From Lycorma delicatula (taxonomy: Eukaryota; Arthropoda; Insecta; Hemiptera; Fulgoridae), in the NCBI RefSeq assembly GCF_047948215.1, contig NC_134456.1:78544515-78608514 (forward strand): 64,000 bases of DNA, read 5' to 3'. Below, in pieces: positions 25,226 to 37,896 of this stretch (its first letter is position 1; the number at the start of each line of letters is the position of its first letter). The notes below the pieces were generated by a model. That model did not search any database and was not told the DNA's origin. It saw nothing but the letters and a program-made list of their open reading frames with translations. The position numbers and the translations under genes are program-made.

Positions 25226-28200
25226 AAGTAAGTTGTCTCGAGAATACCACTAAATAGGTGTGTAATACACGGTAGTTTTGGAAGGTATCAGAGCAGAGCA
25301 TTTTTTTCGTGATTAAATCAAAGCCAAAGCATTTCTGTGAGTGTGAGTAAAAATATTTCTGAAAAACGCCCACAGACACATCCATACCCACACATGCATA
25401 CATATATTATTATTGTCGTAGTGCATAATTTACGTTAATATATGTATATATATTTATTTATTTTGAAATAATTTTTACCATATCAGATTGTCATATCTTA
25501 TGCATTATTTAAATAATTTTAGCAAGCAGGCCCTTTGAAATCCAATGTGGGTGGAGTTTAGTGATAATGAAGAGAATATTTATTGTTTGAAAATAATTTT
25601 TAAAACTCAGTGGTTTTATTATCGTGTTTTGATAAATTTTAGACTGATTTATATGTAAACTGATTTATGTGTAAAATAACCATACTCAAATTTGTATCGT
25701 ATAGATAAGTCCTTATGAAGAAGAAAGAAGAAGTAGCCACTAATCTAGTAAAATGGCCTACTTTATATCGATGTAAACGTGTCGTAGTCCCGGTTTTCAG
25801 TTTTAACTGGTTAAATATCGAATTTATTGAAGAATTTTTCAAACATATATTCTCTAGAACGGAAACTTTACACAAAAAACTTCTAGTAATATTTTCTTAG
25901 TTTATTTATTATCTTATTTTCATATGATCATAAATAAACGTGAGAATAATCTGCTGCTTACATAAAAATAACTAGTTATTCATCTTAAATAATTATTCTT
26001 TTTTCTTAAATAATGAAATCGAAGGTTAATACTTAATAAAGTACATATTTCGGGGTAACTTTACCAAGTTTAACATAAAAATCTGTATTTTTAAGTTTTG
26101 ACTTACATTTCTTTTTTTTTCTTATTTTCACTGTTTGGTGCGCACTGATGTATTTTAGAAAGGTTACGTTCAAAAAATTCAGTCAAAAATTTAATTTTAC
26201 GTAAAAATGATATTATCATCTAAAAGTAAATATTATCCCTAATTATTACTATTGTGTATATTTAATTTCGTAAAATTTTATTTAGTTATGACTGGCTTTT
26301 GTATTTAGTAAAAGTCCAAAAATACGTTTTTTTGAAATATAATGATTTTAAAATTATTAACATTTAAAAAAACGGCTTCTAATTTATTATATTTATAAAT
26401 CATCAACCTAAGAATATATTTCCATAGGTGTTTTTCGTTTTTGGAATTCGGTTTTTATTTGTAGGCCTTTGTTAAAGAAATTTGCAAAAACTTCGACCAA
26501 AGAACATTATACTATATGTTATTCCTAAATGTAGAAAATTCTTTTAAATTTACCAATCGTTATTTCTTTAGGTATCCTTTACCTATAACATTTTGATTTT
26601 TTTTTATTATCTACCGTAGATCAGAAGTTATATGTATTTATTTATAGCGCGCGCGTGTTGAAACGGTGCCGCCGGCTACCTCATCTCTCCGCATGACAGT
26701 ACATAGAGAACTACTGTTTATTGCACTAGCTCGTTTATTTTTGATCTGATGGGAATGAGCCCACACTTTTTTGTGTAGAAGTTTCCTCTCTACATTTTTC
26801 ACAAGAATAATTTTTTTCTGTAAAATCAATATTTAACGACCTACAGCCAAAATAATGAGATAAAAACGTGGTTCTAAATTTTATTTTGTTTGTAAACACA
26901 TGTCAGAACAGTAGTGAGGCTCTCGACTTTCAGTATATTAATTGAGGTATGCTTAGGGGCCTTTTCCACCGGGTATGATCGACAGGAAAATTTTGCCTCT
27001 ATACTCGTGTTTTGAATGTAATGCTCCTACTCTATTATAAACCCGTTCCGAGCAGTAGCTCAGTACAATGAATTCAGTAATCATTAATACACAATGTATA
27101 ATTATCGGCTATTTCTTGCCATCTTCTAAGTAGATCACGTTCTCTTATATGTTTCACAAAAAACTCAAACATACCAGACCACACCCTTTGCTTTAACTGC
27201 TCATCAGGAATATCAGACGTATAAAAATAATTAGACGTATAAAATAATTATGTTAGCTGCATGATTAATAATTATGGATAAAATTAAATAACAAATAACG
27301 TCTCAGAGCTTTATACCATTCGCCCTTTATTCCGGATAATAAAATACCAAATGTGAGACATGAAAAAAATTTTTTTAAATTATAGAAAACATTTTAGGAT
27401 CCATTCTTCTATGATAATAATTCACAACTAATTCACCACATAATCATAAAGTTTATGTATGGGAATATGACATAGAAATCACGTAGTGCATGAAATATGC
27501 CACACAATTGAGGTAAATTTCGGATGAAAATCAGAGACCTATTACTCTTTTTTTAATATTGTAATTAATTTTTATCAAAACGTTTAAATTTTAACAATAG
27601 AAAAAGTAGGTAAATAAAGTAGATAAATTTAAAATTAGATAGATACCATCTACTTTTAAATCTACAATTTAACTCTCTGGTTCGTGTATTTGGTTTCTTG
27701 ACTTTAGTTATACATTTTTTTTAAAATTGAGCAAAATAAAGTTCTTGTTTTAATGATATTCATGGTTATAATTACAGGATCGTAAAATCCATGGAACTTT
27801 TATTGTTTGTTTATTTATAATTTATAAATGCCATTGGCTCATGCCCTGAGAATATAAAAATCAACTGTGAAGAATATTCATGTATCATAATTTATCATGT
27901 TATAATAGAAATCAAGTATACATACGTCTGAACAATGAATTTTTCTATTTTTATGGCTCTACAACATATTTCCCATAATTCATATATTTTAAAGTTATTT
28001 CAGTTACTATTAAATTGGTTTATTTCATCCTTTTGTTTATTTGTGTTTAACTAGTTTGAAAAAAGAACTAAATTAATTTTGCCAAAATTTTCAGTGTACT
28101 ATGATTTTTTTTCCTAATTTACTACATGTGAACTACCGCCGATTAAAATCTAAATAACATAAATAACATGATATAACCGTTCTGTAAAGTAAGTTATAAC

Positions 28201-30679
28201 ATCAAGAAAAATAATATAAGAAATATTTTTCCTTGATAGTATATTTTGGTATAATTACACTCAATATATATTTTAACAGATTGTAAGTATTAATTTTTAA
28301 ACGAAAATATTTATAAAAATTCCTTTTTTATTATTTAAATTTTTAGTTGTTACCAATTAATTTAATTTACATAAGTTTATTAACATTTTATTCAGTAAAT
28401 AAATATTGAAAAAATACACAGAAATGTTTACCGTTGTTATAAAAATATTCAATATACAATTGTTATTAAAAATATTCTACTATTTAATATACAACTTGAA
28501 ATAACAATTTAAACGCTTAAAACAATTTTCAACCGGTAAAAGAGTATCCTGTGCAAGAGATTACCCCAGTAATACTAATATGTCTAACTAATTACCGTAA
28601 AATTAAGTGGTTATTGATACTTTCTAACCGTTTGGTGTACGATTAACAGCCGTAAATCCGTTCGTTGACGAACGATTTGATTTTGTACGTGAATTAGGAT
28701 AATAAATCTTTTTATTACTGACCAAAAGGATTGGATACGTAATATTATGTTAGCTGCATGATTAATCTATATAGTTATATAAGATAATATATTTATTATT
28801 ATTGTTGATGCATTCATAATTTATAATTATCAGTTAATTAACGGGTAATATCTTCTTATAAAGAAGCCCCAACTGGTTTTTTAATTTCATAAATAGACAT
28901 TAAAAATAAATTTCTTTCCAAAAGTATACATTAAAAATAGTTGATTTAGGCTTTCATAAATTATACATTAATCGTATATTGGGTCATAGATATAGTAATA
29001 TTTTAGAGATATTTTGCGCCTAAGATGGTGATAAAAGAGTAGTTCTGAAAAAAAAATTACATTAGACTACATCATCTCTTAGATGCAGCTTCCACTACAG
29101 CACCTTTTACTATGACGTATAAGATCATTTTAATTTTTAAAAGTAATCATTGTTGATACAAATAGGTATTATCAGAGAAGTTACAGATACTTGGAAAACA
29201 CCTGGCTGGTGAAAATCAACAAAATTAGGAGCAATTAGGCATTTAGTAGAGCATAATTTTTTTTGCGTTTATTTAAGGTTAAATGGTAGATGAAAATACA
29301 GTCAAGAAAAGTAAACTTCTCCAGTTAGATGAAGACTAGTTTCGCTAAGGAAATGAAATTGCAAAAGATGAAAAATGTTACGGAAAAATATTAGATATTT
29401 AAACTGTAAAAACCATTCACAATTTTTTACTTTTATTATAAATAGTTACAAATTTTTCAGTCATTAGTAAATCTATACCACAGCTAGTACAGACATGTAA
29501 CAACTAAGAGTTTTTTGAAAAAAGTGACTGACACAAATTTTAATGAAGTAGTTTCTATTACGATATTTATCTCGCCGTGAAATTCTCTCACTCACTCTCT
29601 CATTTTCTCTATTCGCTTCTCTACCTGTCTCTCTTTGTAAGCAATTTACATTGTAATAAGTTAGTTTATATCTTCATATTAACCAAATATATAATAATTC
29701 TTGGGTAGAACCTTCTCTCTTGATGAAGAGTATTTTTCTTGATGATTTTTTTTTTCACTGTGAACGAAATTTATAGAAAATTTGCAAAGAATAACTTAAA
29801 GCAATAAAATTCGCTGAAACTTTTATCTATGGTATACTTCACTTCTTATTGAAGAAAAAGTTTTTTTTTTAAGTTTAATAATTTCCAAGTTGGTCATAAA
29901 TGAGATATCTCTGTAATGATTAAATCTTTTCAGAGCATGAAATTTTTATACCAAATAAAATTTTCCTTCTTTAACCTAATTTTTTTTAGAGATAAATATA
30001 TAAAGTTTTAATATTTCAAGCCATTTATAATATGGTAATTAAAATTATTAAATTTACCTGAGTACTACATATTTAACAAACAACAAATTTAACTTAATTA
30101 TGTTGATCATTTGTTATTACTTTATTAAGAAATTTTTTTTTATTTATATACTTAAGGAAATTTAATAACAAAATATACCTAATTATAACTGTTATTGGTC
30201 TGTAATTATAATTAACCTGCAAATTGTAAAACATATATCTATATAATAATTAAATATTTAACCATTAAAACGTAAAAAAAAAACAACGGGGGAAATCTCC
30301 TCAATAATAAGTTCAACTTCTTTATTTGACTATTTTTTTTAAAATCAATTACAATAAAAAATGTAATGTTAACTACGAAAAATGAGGAGACTACAAACAA
30401 TATGATTAATGACTGATTGAAGTGAGACACTTTTTTAACGTGAAATTTTGCCATTTGTTAGTATACTTGTAATTTAGTTGCGGTCAAATGGAATTTCCGA
30501 ATTTTAGAAATTTTGCATTGTAATTTCTCTCCGTTAAAAAAAAACAAACTACATGAAATAATTTTTCATCTAATTTTGCTTTTACTGATGGCTTTATTAG
30601 TGAATTACAAACAGAGCTCTTTATACAAACTATTTTGTAAATAACAATTTATTGTTACATTTAATGTATATATCTATAT
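25226..30679. other. Long AT-rich stretch without recognised genes
   Basis: Most of this 5.4 kb is AT-rich and frameless. One slightly less AT-rich patch at 26640-27230 holds an unassigned minus-strand open stretch (27075-27230) reading IPDEQLKQRVWSGMFEFF and then RRWQEIADNYTLCIND before a stop. It may be a decayed coding remnant. A CT-rich tract lies at 29575-29635. Confidence 0.5.
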
Positions 30680-31390
30680 CTATACTCTTAACACAATTAT
30701 AAAGAGGAAGAGAGTATTTGTTTGTACGGAATGAACAAAAAAACTCGATCAATCGCGATCATTTATTCAATCTAAACAGAACTTTTGGTACTGAGATCAG
30801 TCCAGGCGAATCCCGGGGCCAACTCAGTGGCTCCTCGGGGCCAAGGGGCCTACCCCATGGTCGCAGAGCTCGCTTCGCTTGCCATTCCCAATTTGCCAGC
30901 GGGACCGGTGCCCTGGACATCCAAGGAGCTTGCTTCGGTCAATATTCCCATCTACCCAGACGGCTCCACAATCTGGATCTCCTCGTTGTACGTTATTCTC
31001 ATTGCTGTGAGAATAATACTGATAAATTATAATTGTAATATTCAGGCTTTATAGAAACCTGAAAAAGAAACTAATGGTAAAACACTGAAGGTAACTTAAC
31101 CACACAACTCTGACGAAAAATTCATAACTTATTTCTTTGTCATGGTAGCAGAAATATAAGAACGAAGTAGAAAAAACAAATCTATTTTTTCTTAATGAAT
31201 ATCCTTAATTCACAACTTTGACCTCTTTAGGGTCAAAGAAATAATGAATAATTTTAATATCTTAACCTGCAAGGGAGGTAAGGCCTCGGACAATGGCTTA
31301 AAACCTTACCTGGTATAACATGATTGTATGCTGAAAATTCGAAAGTAATCGGTTGGTTGGTTCTCGCGTGATGCAATAACAAACACACAA

Positions 31391-31429
<39 letters not shown>

Positions 31430-32340
31430 TTTCGAATAACCGTGACCTGTTAGACCGAAAGTGTACATGATACATGCAAAAGTTAGCGTTCACCCTATTA
31501 AAAAATACCCCGTTTTGAGTTTTGAAAATCGGACTGTCGTTTGCAGAAATATTATAAAAGCACCCCACTGCATCTCCCAAAACAGCGTCTCAGGGTCACC
31601 CCGTTGGAATCGCGAAAAATTTTGGTTTTCAGATTTCAACGGAAATTTCCATTTTGACCATCCCTGAATCCATTTTGACTGGTTTCGGTGTGAAATCTGT
31701 ACATACATATGTCGCATAACTCCAAAAAATTTGCCGTAGAATGTTGAAATTTTGGATTTAGTACTGTTGTAATATCTAGTTGTGCACCTCCCCTATGATT
31801 GCAATCGACTGGACCAGAAGTATCCAAAAAAGCCCAAAATCCAAAACATTTGGATTTTGGACTTTTTACTAACTGCAGTAATAAGCCCTTTCTTTCTTTT
31901 TTAGCCTCCGATAATTACCTTTCAAATAATACTTCAAAGGATGAATGAGGATGATATGTATGAGTTTAAATGAAGTGTAGTCTTGTACAATCGTTCGACA
32001 ATTCTGAGATGAGTGGTTAATTGAAACCCAACCAACAAAGAACAGCGGCATCCACGATGCAGTATTCAAATCCGTAAAAACAACTGATTTTCTAGGACTT
32101 GAAAGCTGAAAATCTTGACTTCCAAATCAACTGATTTGGGAAGACGCATTCACCACTAGACCAACCCGGTGGGTTATAGTAATGGGTTATAGTAATAAGC
32201 CCTAATTGAGAGCTTTTCAACGAGCTTTTCATATGTGGTACTTTTTCATTAGTTTCAGATTTATAGCCAAATAAAATTTTAATTAATGAAATATTAGAAT
32301 TGTAAAAGGCACATCAGTTGAATCAGACTTCATTTTTTTT
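30680..32340 (+). repeat. Repeat family A, longest copy (about 1.35 kb without the SINE)
   Basis: The left half (about 30800-31395) matches the complement of 45100-45645: CGCTTCGCTTGCCATTCC, TTCAGGCTTTATAGAAACC, GAAAAATTCATAACTTATTTC and TCGGTTGGTTGGTTCTC recur in order. The right half (31608-32320) matches 8326-8720. Only this copy joins both halves, so it is the best template for the family. A TA microsatellite (31394-31428) sits between the halves. A GC-rich segment at 30800-30980 and overlapping frames of 104 and 89 codons show no recognised protein motif. A SINE-1 interrupts the right half. The class of the family is unknown. Confidence 0.72.
31877..32203 (-). mobile_element. SINE-1 copy with 13-bp target duplication
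   Basis: Perfect repeats AGTAATAAGCCCT at 31877-31889 and 32191-32203 flank a minus-strand SINE-1 whose head ends at 32175 (complement of CCAACCCGGTGGG). Between the head and the duplication is a short tandem repeat of GGGTTATAGTAAT. The paralogous family A copy at 8580-8592 shows the pre-insertion site once. The tRNA-like boxes are slightly degraded (palindrome reads CCAAATCAACTGATTTGG). Confidence 0.93.
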
Positions 32341-32681
32341 TTCTATTTAAATATATTGATTTATTAATATTTATTTACTTCTGATTGTAAGAAAATTTCT
32401 ACAATCATTGATAAGACAGTAATAATTGAATAATAAAAAAAAATATATATGAAAATCAGAAGTTATTAGTGAAAAAAACTTTTATGTACTTTTTTAAATG
32501 TGGTTAGATGTTGTCGACAACAAACTGTAATATATAAATGATGTCACTGTATTACCATAAATACATAGATGAGAGATATTCGCTGTGAATAAATTCATAC
32601 GATACTGCGCTTACGATACAATATATAAATAATTATTTTAATCTGATCGGTACGTAAGTATAATTAGTTTTCACATCAAGA

Positions 32682-32724
<43 letters not shown>

Positions 32725-33715
32725 AAAAACTTGATCAGATTAGCGTCATAAAAATATAAAATTTAAAAACAAAATTTTATTAAATCTCATAGAAATATTT
32801 TTAAATATTAATATATAAATTATTGTAAATTATATGGTTGAATTGTAATAAATATAATTTAGGTAGCGTTATAAAATTATTTGAACATATATATATGTAT
32901 ATATATATAGCATATTTGGGTATAAGTTGCATATATAATTTAGGGAGTTTTGAATATTCTTTTTTTTAATTAGCACTATTTAAAAATGCAATGTAATACT
33001 ATTTCAGTAAAAGAAAATTTTTAATTCTGTTCTGAGTAAATAAGTGGGAAGATCTTTCAAATGGGTCAGTAATTTAATTAAATTTGCAATAGAATCATAA
33101 TAAAACCCTTTCCCGTCCATTGTACGTACTTAGCTACTCGAAAACAATAACGTTGTGCAGGTTGGATTATTTTCTGCGAAAATAATTGGCAATTTTTTTT
33201 TTAAATAAAATTTTATTTGTAAATTTTCTAGGTTTACCCAAATATAAATGTAAGTATAAACTAAGTTTACATTTTTCTATGTCAGTTGTTTATTCTCTAA
33301 TTTTTAGTATTAGATAACTGCAAACATTGTATCAGTTCATCATATTCTCCTTTATTGTATACAGAATTACCACAAAAATGTAAATTAGCTTGAAATATTG
33401 GTAGTATTTTGAGCAATCATATGGCCAAAACTGACGCCTTTTTAAATTTTGTAATATTTTTAACGTATATATGGAAATTTAGTTGAATATTTTAATGAAT
33501 TTTAACTAAATATTGTTATATTTTTTGCTAGAAGATATTGATCAGGATATTTCAAAATCATAATTTTTTTTTTAATTACTGAAAAATCGTTTGATTAGAT
33601 GTGAAATTGAGTAAGGAGTTTACTTGAAAGAATTACCGTAAACGCTTACTAGTAAAATCCCGATACTTTATAAATTTTTTACCGTAAAAAACCGAAATTA
33701 GAGTAAGTCAAGATT
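32341..33715. other. AT-rich DNA with TA microsatellites
   Basis: TA runs at about 32685-32719 and 32886-32910. No gene or dispersed repeat recognised. Confidence 0.65.
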
Positions 33716-34290
33716 CTTCGACGAATTTCGACACATACCAAATACGTCGATGAAAAACCGAAATATTTGCTTATTTGTAGATTCGCCGGTATATACCGAC
33801 AGATAAGTTCTCATAGGGGTAGAAAAATTAAAATAATCATCCAATACCAAACTCAAAGGTAAATAGATTACGAGAAAAACTCGTAAACAAAAAAAGTTCA
33901 CATTTAGGCCAAGTATAACCTACGCTCGCTTCACTCACTAACCTCGTCTAATTAACTTTTAATACACAAATTATAATGTTATTCCCCAACATTGTAGAAG
34001 ATTAAACAAATTCACCGCATTTAAAAAAAAAAATAATCAAATTTTCAGTATTTTATGAATTGAAAGGGCCAGTCAGAATATGTTAACTGTATGGATGAAC
34101 GATAACGATACAAATAAATAATCAGACGGTTTGCCTTTTGTTCATTTTTTTTTAAATTAATTTTATTTAACTTTCACTATGAGTACATGCTGAATTTCGA
34201 CATATACCGGCCAAGGTCCGAATAAGAAAATATTTCGGTCATTCACCCACGTATTTGCTATGTGTCGACATATGCCGGTGAATATCAAAA
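33716..34290. repeat. Inverted-repeat element (possible MITE)
   Basis: A segment at 33724-33800 is repeated in inverted orientation at 34198-34275. Phrases such as AAATATTTCGGT, ACGTATTTG, TATGTGTCGA and TATACCGGC match between one arm and the complement of the other, at roughly 75-80 percent by eye. About 400 bp lies between the arms, including a short GC-rich phrase (CGCTCGCTTCACTCAC, 33926). No coding capacity or target duplication was found. Confidence 0.6.
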
Positions 34291-34319
34291 TTTTCCAGAT
34301 ATCAGTCTTTCACCGTCAC

Positions 34320-34596
34320 ATATATATAGTTTTTTTATTCCTTTTCTTTTTCCTATTTATCCTCCGGGAGTTACCGTTCAGGTATTACTTTAGAGGTTTC
34401 CTGAGATGTGTGGTTAATTAAAACCCAACCATCAAACAACACCGTTATCCACAATCTAGTATTCAAATCCATACAAAAATAAATGACTTTACTATGAATT
34501 GAACGCTGGAACTTTCGACTTTCAAATCAGCTGATTTGGGAAGACGCGTTCACCACTAGACCAACCGGTGGGTTATATATATATATATATATATAG
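34320..34596 (-). mobile_element. SINE-1 copy with internal deletion
   Basis: Head (GGTTGGTCTAGTGGTGAACG on the minus strand, 34550-34569), B box region and tail (CCGGAGGATAAATAGG) are present, but about 65 bp of the body is missing between AGAGG and TTTCCTGAGATG near 34396. TA-rich flanks (ATATATATAG at 34320-34329 and within 34575-34596) may be the target duplication, but simple TA repeats make this uncertain. Confidence 0.8.
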
Positions 34597-34939
34597 CTAA
34601 GTAATTCAGTTCGTTTTTTAGAGGCAGGCACTTGAAAGGCCGAGTCCCGGCGGAGGTGACCTTCGGGTTGCCTCCATTTGAGGCAGGCAATGCAAGACCG
34701 AGTCCTGACTCCCAGGATGGAGTCGCTGTGCACGACTTTGTCGTACTTGGGTGGCTTTACACTGGGGATTATAGGCAGGGCAAGGAAATTAAGATCCTAC
34801 CGGCAGGCCTGCCTGTCATGCCGGACTTACAGCCGGTAGGCGGATGGACTCAGAGTACTGGACACTCCCCCGGGCTGTGTTTATGCTTTACGTGGATCCA
34901 ACGTAGTGGAGGAAGTGAAAAAAAAAACTAAGTAATTCA
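34597..34939 (+). mobile_element. GC-rich retrocopy with poly(A) and 12-bp target duplication
   Basis: Perfect repeats CTAAGTAATTCA at 34597-34608 and 34928-34939 bound a 319-bp insert that ends in a run of 10 A: the signature of LINE-mediated retroposition on the plus strand. The insert is GC-rich and begins with two imperfect modules GAGGCAGGCA...CGAGTCC at 34621 and 34680. No polymerase III boxes or reverse-transcriptase motifs are evident. A 99-codon frame covers it without known motifs. It may be a 5'-truncated LINE 3' end or a copied host RNA. Confidence 0.82.
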
Positions 34940-36430
34940 TAACACAATAAACAAATCTCCTGATTTTCAAAGAAAAGTATATAGTTTCCTCAAGTGTTTT
35001 GAGAATTAGAAAAAATAGATTACAGAATTAACTACTGAAAGAATTTACAAAAGATGTTTTCAGAATAATTACGATACGTTCAATATTACACTGTAATTTT
35101 AAATTTTGATATTTAGAATCGAACAGAATTTTTTCATCCCGTAATAAAGCGTTTAAATTAAAAATGAATTTTTATTATAAAATTTTTGACATTTCAAATT
35201 ACTACTTTAGAATACAAAACTATAACAAATTTTTTTTTTTTTGCCTACAAGATAAATTGTTACTTATGGTAAATAAATATGGAATAAAAGTTTTACAAAA
35301 GTACGCGACAGATTCCAGTCTTTTAAAAATAGATAAAAAATTTTATTTTCCATAAATTATAGAACTCTTCGGTCGATCTGTAATATTCAGCACAGTATTT
35401 GTCTTGCCTGAAACAGCTGAATTACTAGCACGAACAAACAACGTTAGTACATAAATTTTATTTCCGTTAAGATTTAATGTAAAATTTCACCGGTTCAAAA
35501 ATAAAATAGTAATAAAAAAAGAGAAATAATACATATGTCTCTGAAATAGAGCACATGGAAGACATGATTTACGAGTAATAAAGAGACGAAAACGAACTAT
35601 AAAATATCAAAAATATGACACAAGATTCTAAAAACGACCCGCAACAATAAATAAATAATAAAAATATTTTCCAATAGTAGATAAGCTGCATATAAAAAAT
35701 GGTTTGTTCAAAACATTAATTTTCATGTACACTGTATACTGTTTCAAATGTCAGCATAAAACTGATTTTCTTAAATAAATGTATTTTAACTTAAATTGTT
35801 ATTTTATATCTAAGAAAGTTGAAATATATTTGTAGGGTTTCTTTTCAGCAAGGTTTTTAAAGTCGCTCAAGTAAAAAACAATTGTTCCCGATTTTTTGAA
35901 CTAATTCAAACACTGCTAATTATAATAATAATATCAATTATCATCAAATACCGTACGATAACACTAAGCTGTATTTGTGATTGAGAAACAAAGAGAGAGT
36001 GACATCTAATGAGATAAGTGCCTCTAAGAGAAAGGACCCTTATCTATAATCTAACAATCACTCATGTCATTGGTAGCGAGTAGACAACTATTACACTACT
36101 TGTTAAACCCTTGCAAAGTTTGAATAATTCTGTTTGTATAATTAATTGAGATAATGTACATTAAAAGATCAAACAGAACTGAAATATAGCGTTTGGTTTC
36201 AGCTAGATTTGAATAACTGTGTTATCAGTATACATTAACAGCCGTTAGCGTTTCAATTAACAATTTTCTAAACCGCCGTATCTTGTTATCTTGTTCCAGT
36301 TGAGATATAATACTGAAAATTTCAAGAATATTTATTCTAAAATTACTCAGAATTCATGAACTTTATCTTAATCAACCTCTAAAATATTAAGATGAGATTT
36401 AGAGTAAGTTTCATCGGTAATATCTTGCAA
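34940..36430. other. AT-rich non-coding DNA
   Basis: No gene, RNA or repeat recognised. Confidence 0.6.
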
Positions 36431-36865
36431 CTATGTTAATTAATTTACTAAGCATTTAATACATTTGTATAAATTAAATTTCCACGTACCAACAATTTAA
36501 AAAGAGTTAATCTTAGTACTTTCGGAACTGTTACTTCATCTTCAGGAATTTTCTAAAAGATTTAATTTAAATTCAAATCAATATTCGTTTTTAAATTAAA
36601 CTGTTATGTTTAACTATTAATAATAGTCGCAATCATATAACAGACATGACGTTACTGTCTTATTGACGTACGAATTAATTTTATTCTTGACGACCGACTA
36701 ATATGAACATAACAGTTTACTTTAAAAACGATTATTTATTTGAATTTAAATTAACATCTTTTAGAAAATCCCTGAAGATTGAGTAACAGCTCCGAAAGAA
36801 TTAGGATTTATACTTTTTAAATTGTTGGTAAGTGGAAATTTAATTTATACAACTATGTTAATTAA
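36431..36865. mobile_element. Foldback element between 13-bp direct repeats
   Basis: Arms at about 36461-36610 and 36716-36858 are inverted repeats of about 150 bp. TGTATAAATTAAATTTCCAC, TACCAACAATTTAAAAAG, TTTTCTAAAAGAT, TTAATTTAAATTCAAAT and AAACTGTTATGTT each occur once per arm on opposite strands. A spacer of about 105 bp separates them. The unit is enclosed by perfect direct repeats CTATGTTAATTAA at 36431-36443 and 36853-36865. There is no coding capacity. The transcript would form a long double-stranded hairpin. Confidence 0.8.
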
Positions 36866-36969
36866 CCAAACTTCGACTCCTAATTCTAAAAACTGATGAA
36901 CCAATTTGAAGCTACCCTCTTAGTAATTCCTAAAGGAATAAAAATAATATTTTGACACACATTATAACG

Positions 36970-37896
36970 TAACGCGTGTTCAAAATGAATATCGGGGTTT
37001 TAAAGCTATGTAATATTTACTAACTTTTACTTACATTGATACGTTATACGTGAAATGAAAGAGTAACTTAAACCGTTTTTTTTTTTGTGTAAGTTCAATG
37101 TGAGTACCATTAGTCACAGAACACATCCCCCCGATAGGAGAGTTCATCCCATACTTTAATCAGCAAGTCTGGAGTAATTGATGTCACAGCTGCTTCAATC
37201 CTATGTCTCAAGTCGGATAGATCAGCTGGTAACGGTGGCACATACACATGATACTTTATAAACCCCCCAAAGAAAAAAATCGGATGGAGTCAGATCGCGA
37301 ACGTGGAGGTCACTGCAATCAAGCCCTGTCATCTGGTCCCCGACGATCCATCCAGCGACCGGGGAGAATTTCATTCAATCAATCACGCACAGCGTTATGC
37401 CAGTTAGTTAGCGCACAATCTTGTTGCCAAATAAAGTTCTGTAGTTTGTTTGCAGTCAGTTGAGGAAAGAACCGTATGTATCAAGATAGTTCATTCCAGA
37501 CCCACTTGCTTCCGCGAAAGAGAACGGACCGTATACTTGCCGTCGGGATACGGCACAAAAACATTCAGTTTTGGGGAATCTCAATTACACTGCAATATTT
37601 TGTGAGGATTTTCTGATCGCCAGATACGCAAATTACGAGTGTTCTCTTCCATTAACATAAAATGTTTAATCGTCATTGTGTACGAAACGATAGCGAAAGT
37701 CTTCATCGTCACGATGCATCATTCATTAGGGTTCGCCATCTTTGCTACTAGCGCTTTCAAACGGAACAGTTTATGAATATGCGCGCAGCTAAAACTGTTC
37801 GAATTGCTATTTCATTTCTTCTACAATTAATTAATGTATGTGGAAATTGAGAAATATTAGCTTTAAAACCCCGATATTCATTTAAAAACACAGGTA
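36970..37896 (-). mobile_element. Internally deleted Tc1/mariner-superfamily transposon
   Basis: TA at 36970-36971 and 37895-37896 flank ends that are inverted repeats. ATGAATATCGGGGTTTTAAA is shared exactly at the inner part of both ends (left 36985-37004, complement of 37862-37881), with GTGTT-rich outer parts. The 923-bp unit holds the C-terminal half of a transposase on the minus strand. The DNA-binding N-terminus is missing. Confidence 0.85.
37085..37745 (-). pseudogene. Transposase C-terminal half, broken
   Basis: In minus-strand order the blocks are: NTRNLRIWRSENPHKI near 37600-37640; LTANKLQNFIWQQDCALTNW near 37390-37450 (the second catalytic Asp, in QQDCA for QQDGA); LNEILPGRWMDRRGP near 37350; a PPRSRDLTPSDFFLWG-like stretch near 37270-37300 that is readable only after a frameshift; and KVWDELSYRGDVF near 37110-37150. 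The set matches the insect transposase family seen again at 49.5-51 kb, whose final block reads VWNEIYFRRDVCSIANGSH. Stops and shifts exclude function. Confidence 0.8.

Noticed and set aside
26638..26829. Harbinger-type transposase fragment
   Set aside because: KVWAHSHQIKNKRAS loosely recalls the start of such proteins, but no further block follows and the similarity may be chance.
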